Shown: one piece after another, positions 56,635 to 64,000 of the stretch
Numbering within the stretch: position 1 is the first letter of the stretch
Layout: each line of letters starts with the position of its first letter
Assembly: GCA_964019335.1 (NCBI GenBank)
Contig: OZ025722.1
Location: 310,001 to 374,000 of the forward strand
From: Diplonema japonicum
Taxonomy: Eukaryota > Euglenozoa > Diplonemea > Diplonemida > Diplonemidae
Direction: 5' to 3'
DNA: 64,000 nt
Program-made: the position numbers and the translations under genes
The notes under the pieces: generated by a model
Databases searched by the model: none
The model's input: only the letters and a program-made list of their open reading frames with translations
Told to the model about the DNA's origin: nothing

Positions 56635-59600
56635 ATGAAGTTACTGCGGGAGAATTTTGTTTGGGTCTTGTTATGCTGGAGCACGGGTTTGGTTCAGGCG
56701 GTCACGGACCCGGGTCAAGCTGCCGCGTTGAAGCAGCTGTATCAAAACACGTGGCCGAAAATTGTGGACAACTGTTGTAAGACGAACGGGAAAAATTGCG
56801 GGAAATGTTCGTACGATCAGAGCTCGGGGTGGATGACAGGCGACCCCTGCGACAACAACTGGGCAGGGATCACCTGCAGATCGTGCCCTTCGTGCGTCGT
56901 AGTAGGCATTGACATGGATTACAACTCCATGAGAGGAAAAATCCCCAACGGCTGGCTAGCAAAGCTCCCCGACCTCGAAAAACTCGACTTGGACGGAAAC
57001 GGCATCACAGGAACGTTCCCCGACGAATTAGAAAATGTCCCAAATCTTAATAATCTGCAGCTTGGGGGTTCCCACACCGGCCCGCTTCCCGACTTTTGGA
57101 CAAAACACCCCGAGACGTACAATGTTCTCCATTTCCACGGAAGCTTCAGCGGAACACACCCACCGCTCACTACAATGACGGCGCTGCAGGAATATTATCT
57201 GTGGAACACCGAGGTGTCTGGTACAATTCCTACCTTCGACACCTTGACCGAAATGCTTCGTATGCGGATCAACGAGAATGACAGGTTGACGGGGACCATT
57301 CCAGATTTTTCACGCGGTCCGACCGGACAGTTTACAAAGATTCTTGAGCTGCAGATCAGCGACAACGATGGTTTGTCCGGCACCATCCCACCCTTCACCG
57401 ATATGACAGTTGCGGAGTATGTCCGTATTGATGAAATGGGAAGTGTGTCTGGTACTTTACCTCCATTGCTAACCATGACGAGGCTGCAACGGTTTGATGT
57501 GAGCCACAACCGTTTGATCGGGCCTGTGCCGCCATTCGCCGCGCAGAACCAACAGACGCTCACCGGGATATGGGTTGAAGAGAACTTCCTCACAGCAATC
57601 CCTGCTCTGGACCAAAACCCCACCCGTCTCGACGCGTTGACCACTCTGTCCTTCCACCACAATCTTGTCACGGGAACCTTGCCATGCCATCAGGTCGCTT
57701 ACCGCTCGTTACAGTACCTTCGTGGTTACAACAACCGTCTTACCGGTACCTTGCCCTGTCTTGACAACCTGCTCGTCATCGACGAATACAGAATGGACTA
57801 CAATGACTTCACGGGGACGCTGCCCGATCTCACGTCAGGGCCCGGGATCAAGCAGTTCACGGTGGACAACAACATGTTATCAGGCACCATCCCTGTTGGC
57901 TTTGTGAACGGTATAGTGCAGGTTGAGAAGCTGCACCTCGGTGCAAATGGTTTCTCCGGCACCATCCCTGATGTGGTTTACATGTCGGAGTTGACCGACT
58001 TCCACGTTCACAGAAACATAGGGTACGAAGAGCTCACCCCTGTGACCATCACCTCGTTGGGGTCTCTTGGTGGCGACACAACCCTTGCTGCCGCAAGGGA
58101 CGGGGACCCGAACACCGATTGGGAGTGCCTTCCTGGGAGCGGTGACGTGTGCAACGTTCTTGTTGACTTCGGGCGTCCCGTTTGTCTGGAGAACCTCAGG
58201 TTGCAGGAATCTGTGCAGACGCGCCCCACCAACGGAACCGTCCAAGAGAACATCGCACCTGTCATGGGCTGCCCCGTCAGCGCTACCATTTACCAAGGTA
58301 GTACGTCCTTTGCACTTGGAGCCATTGACGAGCCGATGATATGGCGGCAGCACGACCAGAACACGGGAAGCAGGAATGGCAGGCACGGGTACAACTGGCA
58401 GACGTGTTCCCCGTCCTCATGGAGGAACATGGGCAGGGAACGGCTCACCAACCACGAAGCTGGATGCGGTCCAAACTCCGGCCCCCACGGCGAAGGCGGC
58501 GGCTGGGACCCGTACTGCCGCGACAAGACGCAGTACTACCGTCTCAACATCGATAGGTGTTCCACTGTGCCTTGCAAAGTAGCTGAGATAAAATTTTTCG
58601 CGGCAACCTCGCGTCTATCAGGCACAATCCCCAAGTTGCCCCCTGATATGGATTCCTTCTGGGGGTACGGGAACCAGCTCACGGGCACCATCCCCATCTT
58701 AGGATCAAGATGGGAAAGGGAACTCCGCGTGTCAGACAACTGGCTCGACGGTCCCCTTGAACCCTTCTGCCCATCGTTGGGCTCGCTAGACCTGCTGTGG
58801 ATCGACCATAATAAAATAACCGGAACACTACCGGGGAACCACAACTGCTTGGGTCAAGTCACCTCGATGCGCGTTGGGCACAACCAGCTGACGGGTACCA
58901 TCCCGGAGTGTGCCTGTGGGTTGCTTGAGGAGTACTTCCTTGACGGGAACGCGTGTTGTCAAAAGCCCCCATTGGAGCCCGGCCACGACTCGTGGAGGGA
59001 CGAGGCGCTGACCAAGATCGAGACAATCGGTGCGTACACAACGTGCCCGAGGTTTGGGTGTCCAAGCGGTCGGGAGGACACTGGTCTGGAAGGCCCACTG
59101 CCTGACTTTGTGAAGATGCCTAGATTACAGAGGTTTGGTGCGGACAATAATAAGCTGCGCGGCCCTCTCAACGACTCGCTGGCGGTTCTGTCGGACTTAA
59201 AATTCTTTCGTGTGCGGCACAACAGGATAGCCGGCACGCTGCCTTACTCCGCCATCATCGAGGCAGGCAACAAAAGCAGCAACTGCAATGAGATGTCGTG
59301 GTACTTCACGAATAACACCCTGTGGGGCCCTGTCCCGGACCTCCCGCAGCCCATGGGCACGTGCACAGGCTACAACGGCTGCACCCGGTACCGCGACGGG
59401 CGGAAGATCTACGATTTTTTCATCGACTACAACCACCTGTGGGGGCCCCTGCCCACACGGTTCGAGAGGGTACGTGACGATGTTGTGGTCAACCACAACT
59501 GCTGGGACTGCCCTACCAAACCCCAGGCTGTCTACGGCCTACCTATGAGCCCCGAACCGCCTGCTAGCGGAAACCAAAAGGACTTGCTGCGCCCCCCTGA

Positions 59601-61755
59601 TTGTGCGGAAGGGCCCAACACTGCACAGCGCTACGAGCTGGATGGCCCTTCGTGCCCTGCAGAGCCGAAGAACTCACTCTATGAGCATGTCGATAAGTGC
59701 AGACCAGAGGTGAACATCACTGCCACCTTCACGGAAGAGGAGATCAGGCAAGGGGGGATGTCCTTCACTATCAGCTTTGCAGACGACAGTTTCCTGCCCT
59801 TCTTCGCCCCTGGGCTGTGGCGGTGCCTGCTGTGCGAGGACGCACAGGGTGAGAAGGAGGACTGCAGCCTTGCAAACTGCCCGTACGGCCCAATCAATAC
59901 TGCGACTGGCGGTGCCGCCTGTCCTGTGAACATCACCACGGCGACATGCCCTGGTGACGTCCCGCTGCTCACATGGCCTTCGGGCGATATCACCTGCCCT
60001 GTGGGTGCCAATGCAAGCTGCCCGAACAGCTGCCAAGCGAGCCTCTCGTGCACGGTGCCTGTGCCAGCCTGCCCCGTTATGGGTGAGTGCTTGCTGCCGA
60101 TGGCGTGCGAGCTGAACAACAAGTGCCCGTTTGGAGCACAGGGGGAGTACTACAACGGGTCCACAGGTGCGTGTGAGATCATATCTGCCATCCAGCATGC
60201 TCCCAACGGCACCTGTCAGATCGTCGAGAACGGTGAGTGCCCGCCTGGGGAGTGCAACTTCCCGTGGAGCTGTGATCCGTCCGTGACTGGAACGCCGTGG
60301 GGACCGCTGCCGGTCAACTTCTCGACAGCGTTGAAGCAGCTCTTGTTCGACGGGATGACGACAACCGCCGTGCAGCAGTACCAGACGCTGTACCGTGCCT
60401 TTTACGAGCACAAGGATCTGCTGCTTCCCTTGAGCGGGTTTTCCTTAGGACCGTCCCCTGGATCGGATCCGTACGTGGACCTCCCTACGGAGCTCATCGT
60501 GAAACTGGGTAAAGCACCACTGTACGACACGTCAGTGACAGAACCCATCGGGGTCACCATATGGGACGAGCTGCTTGTCGCACCGTTCGGGACATTGAAC
60601 AACCCAGGGGGGTACTGGTACATCACACCGTCACCGGGGATCATGACGGGCACGGATGTCAGGGTGTTGGAGGACGTGGTGAGGGGGTATGATTATAGAC
60701 ATAAACCTGTGACGGAGACGCTCAGGGTGAAGGTGAGCTTCCCAAAGAACAACGAAAACGGCGGGTGGGAGACGTTCAGATGCGGGGCGAACTACTCGGA
60801 AAACTGCCCAGCGTTCACGACAGTAGTCCCGCCGCCAATGGCACCGAGAACATGCGACTTCGAGTGCGCCGCAGAAGGGTACTCATACAAACCGTCGATC
60901 ACACCAGTTGTGTGCTCCGACTACGAGATGGAGTTCGAGATCACCCTTCCGGACTACGCCATCACAGACTACGCGCAGGAGATTGTAGAAATGGAAATCA
61001 CAGGAAACTGCACAGCGTCCGGTCTACCACCTTTGAATAACACGTTAAGAATCATAATTAACAGTACTTTCGAGCCACCTCCCACACCTACAGTCACCAT
61101 CACACCGCCTATCACCGACACTGAAACTATAACGAACACTGTATCAAAGACAGCAACGGACACGGAAACTTTGAGTTCTACATTGACTGTGCTGCCTTTT
61201 TGCTATGTGCATCCCGAGTCGGCGTTGTGTGGTGAAAATGCGGTGTTTGCATGGCTGCCATGGTTGCTCATGCTCGGGGTGTGTTTGTTGGGTGCTTGTT
61301 GCTTTTTGTTGATGTACGCGTTGTGTCCGAAGCCGGATCCCATCGAAGTGTCCGTTTCAAAGCCGGAATGCACCGTGCAGAAACCTGTTACCGTTGGGGT
61401 TAAGTCTGTTCCCGCCCCTCCCACGGAGATCACAGTCGGTGTCAAAAAGGTTATTGAAGACTCTATCGATGTTAATGTCAACAGTGTTGCTGCCGAAGAT
61501 GTCACCGTCTCTGTGTCCGCTGTACCGCATGCTTCATCAGATGTCACCATTGGGGTTCGGAAGGTTGGGGTTCCTGCTTCGGGTGATATTATGGTGAATG
61601 TCTCAAAGGACCGAAATAGTGCTTCTGTTGAAGGCGATTCACTTTTTTCGGGTTCTTCTTCCGTGTCGCTTCCCGGTGACCAGAATATGGCGCACCCCTT
61701 ACTGCATCCTGCTGAAAAAGGTTCTTCAAATGGAGGGAATGTGTTTCTGCTCTGA
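56635..61755 (+). CDS. Large LRR transmembrane surface protein with inserted discoidin-like domain
   Basis: A 1706-residue protein, ATG at 56635. Signal peptide; an LRR N-terminal cap (MTGDPCDNNWAGITC) as in plant LRR receptors; plant-type LRRs with the LSGTIP pattern (nt 56900-58020); a discoidin/F5-8C-like insertion (nt 58030-58610; AARDGDPNTDWEC, VDFGRPVCLENLRL, YYRLNIDRC); more LRRs (nt 58620-58930 and 59090-59500); a Cys-rich region (59600-60270); beta-rich sequence; a Thr-rich stalk; a membrane helix (WLPWLLMLGVCLLGACCFLL); and a ~125-residue tail made of seven short alternating-Val units (VTVGVKSV, ITVGVKKV, IDVNVNSV, VTVSVSAV). No kinase domain. Likely an adhesion or recognition receptor; the ligand is unknown. 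Confidence 0.85.
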   Translation: MKLLRENFVWVLLCWSTGLVQAVTDPGQAAALKQLYQNTWPKIVDNCCKTNGKNCGKCSYDQSSGWMTGDPCDNNWAGITCRSCPSCVVVGIDMDYNSMRGKIPNGWLAKLPDLEKLDLDGNGITGTFPDELENVPNLNNLQLGGSHTGPLPDFWTKHPETYNVLHFHGSFSGTHPPLTTMTALQEYYLWNTEVSGTIPTFDTLTEMLRMRINENDRLTGTIPDFSRGPTGQFTKILELQISDNDGLSGTIPPFTDMTVAEYVRIDEMGSVSGTLPPLLTMTRLQRFDVSHNRLIGPVPPFAAQNQQTLTGIWVEENFLTAIPALDQNPTRLDALTTLSFHHNLVTGTLPCHQVAYRSLQYLRGYNNRLTGTLPCLDNLLVIDEYRMDYNDFTGTLPDLTSGPGIKQFTVDNNMLSGTIPVGFVNGIVQVEKLHLGANGFSGTIPDVVYMSELTDFHVHRNIGYEELTPVTITSLGSLGGDTTLAAARDGDPNTDWECLPGSGDVCNVLVDFGRPVCLENLRLQESVQTRPTNGTVQENIAPVMGCPVSATIYQGSTSFALGAIDEPMIWRQHDQNTGSRNGRHGYNWQTCSPSSWRNMGRERLTNHEAGCGPNSGPHGEGGGWDPYCRDKTQYYRLNIDRCSTVPCKVAEIKFFAATSRLSGTIPKLPPDMDSFWGYGNQLTGTIPILGSRWERELRVSDNWLDGPLEPFCPSLGSLDLLWIDHNKITGTLPGNHNCLGQVTSMRVGHNQLTGTIPECACGLLEEYFLDGNACCQKPPLEPGHDSWRDEALTKIETIGAYTTCPRFGCPSGREDTGLEGPLPDFVKMPRLQRFGADNNKLRGPLNDSLAVLSDLKFFRVRHNRIAGTLPYSAIIEAGNKSSNCNEMSWYFTNNTLWGPVPDLPQPMGTCTGYNGCTRYRDGRKIYDFFIDYNHLWGPLPTRFERVRDDVVVNHNCWDCPTKPQAVYGLPMSPEPPASGNQKDLLRPPDCAEGPNTAQRYELDGPSCPAEPKNSLYEHVDKCRPEVNITATFTEEEIRQGGMSFTISFADDSFLPFFAPGLWRCLLCEDAQGEKEDCSLANCPYGPINTATGGAACPVNITTATCPGDVPLLTWPSGDITCPVGANASCPNSCQASLSCTVPVPACPVMGECLLPMACELNNKCPFGAQGEYYNGSTGACEIISAIQHAPNGTCQIVENGECPPGECNFPWSCDPSVTGTPWGPLPVNFSTALKQLLFDGMTTTAVQQYQTLYRAFYEHKDLLLPLSGFSLGPSPGSDPYVDLPTELIVKLGKAPLYDTSVTEPIGVTIWDELLVAPFGTLNNPGGYWYITPSPGIMTGTDVRVLEDVVRGYDYRHKPVTETLRVKVSFPKNNENGGWETFRCGANYSENCPAFTTVVPPPMAPRTCDFECAAEGYSYKPSITPVVCSDYEMEFEITLPDYAITDYAQEIVEMEITGNCTASGLPPLNNTLRIIINSTFEPPPTPTVTITPPITDTETITNTVSKTATDTETLSSTLTVLPFCYVHPESALCGENAVFAWLPWLLMLGVCLLGACCFLLMYALCPKPDPIEVSVSKPECTVQKPVTVGVKSVPAPPTEITVGVKKVIEDSIDVNVNSVAAEDVTVSVSAVPHASSDVTIGVRKVGVPASGDIMVNVSKDRNSASVEGDSLFSGSSSVSLPGDQNMAHPLLHPAEKGSSNGGNVFLL

Positions 61756-62967
61756 GAAAAAAAAGATTTTTTTTTGTATTGTTGTACGTCTCCCAATTTA
61801 CTTTAGGGGGGTGTTATCGTGTATTAAAAAAGAAAAAAGAGGAAAAAAAAAGTTCCCCTCCCCCCCCCCCCCCCGTTCATTGTTTCGATTAATATTAACA
61901 TGAGAAAAAGTTTTTTCTTTGTTTTTTTGTTTTTTTTAAGGCCACACCACAACCCCCCCCCCCCCCCCCCTATTCTGAATACACAACACCACCCCCCAAA
62001 AAAGAAATAAAGAAAATCTGTGTGATTCTAAATACTTTGTAAGCTGGAAAGAAGCTGTTTGCAGAGTAATCTGGCTCGTCGCGCTGTAAGTACTAGCTTT
62101 GGTTTCAACAATAGAATTTGTTAAGCAAAGAAAAAGAAATGGGGGGAGGTGACAAAAAAAAAGGTGAATCTGTATTCTGCCCTTTCTGTAAGAAACAAGT
62201 TGGAAAGAATTTTGAAAAAGAAAAAAAAAAAAGAAGAATATCGGTTTTGCTGCCCTTTTTTTTTTTTGTCAAAAGCGGAACAGAACGAAAAAAAAAAAAA
62301 ATGGTGGAAAAAAAAAAATGTCTCTCCCACCCTTCTTTCTTCTTTTTTTTAGAAAATTCTTTCTTTTGCAAGAACGAGTCACTGCACGTACATGCAACGA
62401 GTCTCCCCCCCCCCCCCCCCCCCCCAGTTGCTGTCAAAAAAAGTCAATTGCCTTTATCGACATTCTGCTCTGGGTGTATTGAATGCTATGATGCCTTTTT
62501 TTTTTAAGAAAAAAAAAAAGAAGAAAAAAAGTGAATGCTAAGAAACCTTTCTCCTAGAAAAAGAAAAAAAACCAAAAAAAAAAACAAAAAGTCCGTTATT
62601 TGGACAGGAAAGGTCTCACCCCCCCCCCCCCCCCCCCACCCCTTTTTTCTTCTTCTTCTTTATTGGTGGTCCGTTGCTACAAAAAAATCTTTTTTTACCC
62701 CCCCATCATGTGTTATTTTTTTTTCTTCCAAGTTTTTAAGACAGTACCGGATTTGTATTTATATTGTTCAGTTTTAATAATGGTCTGGGGATTTAGTGTA
62801 TTGTATAAATTATGTACCTTTTTCGGATTTTGGACCCAACTTGCGACTTTTTACAGAACAATACAAAAAAACTATTTTTATTATTTTTGGCCTGACCCCC
62901 CCCCCCCCCCCCCCAGGACAGGCCCCACTAAAATCAAAGCCACGTTTGTGGTGTACAGATCTACTTT
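61756..62967. other. Gene-free spacer
   Basis: Runs of C, T and A separated by short unique patches; the open frames here translate mostly homopolymers. Nothing recognisable. Confidence 0.55.
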
Positions 62968-63782
62968 TTGGTTTCCATTTTCAAAACAAGGTACGCGGAC
63001 GCCCTGAAGGCCCAGATAAAGAAAGAGCGGAAAAGACACAGAAGAGAAGCCCTTCTTACTGCTGTTGGTCCGGCTTCTGTTCCCGTTAGTCCTGTTGCCG
63101 CGCCTGGTGCTTCTGTTCCCGTTAGTCCTGTTGCCGCGCCTGGTGCTTCTGTTGTTGCCAGTCCTGTGGTTTCTGTTGCCGGTCCCGTTGCTTCTGTTGC
63201 CAACCCCGTGGCCTCCCCGACACCTTCACAGATTGCAGAATCAGCAATGCTAGAGGTTGACAAAAGGACAAAGATTATGCGTCCTTTTGTTCTTGCCTGG
63301 GGTGTCGAGGCTTACCGCAAGCTAACAATCCGGGCAGGGTTCGCTTACCTTTTTAACGATCTCCCACCCGGGTCTGCATCCGTGACCCCGCCCACTGAGG
63401 ACGTTCCTGCGGCCTCGCCTGGCCCTCCGCCCCCGCCTTCCGAGGTCGAGTTGGTTCGAGAAGCTGGTGCAGATGCAGGAGTTGACCCGATGGAGATTGA
63501 TCCATTGGGACTGTCGGTCGACCCGGAACCAGCACCCGAAGACCCGGACATTGAGATCACTGAGATGTTCAGCAGGCTGGGCACCTCGACATAGAGGCCA
63601 TTTCTGATGCGCCTTCTTCTGACGAAGAAGCAGAAGAAGAAGAAATGCCTGACCAAGAAGCCTCAGCCCCAAGCCAAGCAGCGGCACCAAGCCAAGTGAC
63701 CCCAAGCCAGCGAACGAACAACGTGACGAGGTGCCCTGCCCCTGCAGCGCAACCCTCAAGCAGGTTAGGAATGCTCTGGTGA
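62968..63782 (+). pseudogene. Uncertain Ala/Pro/Val-rich coding region, possibly partial gene or broken element
   Basis: From about 62993 a frame without a start codon shows coding-like composition: YADALKAQIKKERKRHRREA, then a 36-bp tandem duplication encoding ASVPVSPVAAPG twice, a globular piece (RPFVLAWGVEAYRKLTIRAG), and an acidic Pro-rich stretch ending at TAG 63594. Another frame then carries an acidic SDEEAEEEEMPDQEA sequence to a TGA at about 63781, and a CPSCDYMVCFTC zinc-ribbon-like motif follows near 63808. A cis-intron, a frameshift or a decayed mobile element could explain the frame change. An AG after TTTTCAAAACA at 62990-62991 could be a 3' splice site. I do not recognise the family. 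Confidence 0.35.
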
Positions 63783-64000
63783 GCATGACATGAGCACCCG
63801 CGGGAGGGTCTGCCCGTCCTGCGACTATATGGTGTGCTTTACGTGCAGGACTAGAATTGCGGTAATACCACCCCCCCCTCCCCGGCTGGGGGGTATTTTG
63901 TTTTTGTCTTGGGATTTTTTATTTTTAGGGATATTTTCTGGGATTTCTTTTATTTTTGTAATTTTTATGTTCTGTTTTAATGGTGTTCTGTAAATATTGT
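63783..64000. other. Window end: hairpin and T-rich tract
   Basis: A stem AATACCA...C-run with the matching G-run...GGTATT (about 63859-63895) is followed by T-rich DNA to the window edge. The zinc-ribbon-like CPSCDYMVCFTC (about 63810-63845) may belong to the preceding coding region or to an exon continuing outside. Confidence 0.3.

Noticed and set aside
63490-63560. 56-nt GTCGAC...CAG intron that would join two frames in the last region
   Set aside because: It keeps the frame, but the donor GTCGAC is unlike the other donors and the removed part looks coding; left as one of several options.
1-64000. CRISPR arrays, bacterial operons or rRNA genes
   Set aside because: No regularly spaced repeats with unique spacers, no ribosome-binding-site pattern and no rRNA-like sequence; introns and eukaryotic domains argue against bacterial origin.

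Overview
The window looks like nuclear DNA of a unicellular eukaryote. It contains a giant HECT ubiquitin ligase, an SmB/B' spliceosomal protein, an EML-type WD40 protein, IQ and EF-hand proteins, a prenylation (CaaX) tail, secreted and transmembrane surface proteins, and short GT-AG introns. All 14 well-supported genes lie on the + strand. Several are separated by only 65-400 bp, and most start codons follow a pyrimidine tract, an AG and then an A-rich leader. One-strand clusters with pyrimidine-AG signals suit polycistronic transcription resolved by spliced-leader trans-splicing. I infer an euglenozoan-like protist (a diplonemid is plausible; a dinoflagellate or perkinsid relative is not excluded). 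No spliced-leader RNA was seen, so lineage remains an inference.

Layout. 1-9393: 3' part of a HECT E3 ligase with LamG-like, UBA-like and two SPRY domains. 9649-10962: PX-domain protein. 10963-14520: gene-free, with tRNA-like elements and a decayed retroelement. 14521-24358: dense housekeeping block (unrecognised protein, chorismate mutase fused to a shortened prephenate dehydratase plus ACT, EML-like WD40 protein, Ser/Lys-rich protein, SmB in four exons, SDS22-like LRR protein). 24359-26681: repeats with a non-LTR-like retroelement 3' end. 26682-27349: EF-hand protein whose true C-terminus, a CaaX box, appears only after removing a 53-nt intron. 28121-30673 and 36388-38913: two paralogous HAMP/cyclase receptors that are mosaics of identical and divergent blocks. 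30674-36387 and 38914-44979: repeat-rich gene-free tracts with nested dispersed repeats, a MITE-like element and a folded RNA candidate. 44980-47106: IQ-motif protein. 48153-61755: three secretory-pathway genes (type II membrane protein with a triplicated domain, GH18 chitinase-EGF-transmembrane protein, LRR transmembrane protein with an inserted discoidin-like domain). 61756-64000: homopolymer-rich spacer and an uncertain partial gene.

The DNA is very rich in homopolymer runs (T, A, C and G, up to about 63 nt), mostly between genes but also inside introns. Biologically the window combines a housekeeping cluster with a signalling and cell-surface cluster (receptor cyclases, calmodulin and Ca2+ binding, chitinase, LRR ectodomain). 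The most interesting items are the mosaic cyclase pair, the chorismate mutase/truncated PDT fusion, the introns whose acceptor AG ends an A-run, the poly(A) leaders before start codons, and two intergenic RNA-like folds.
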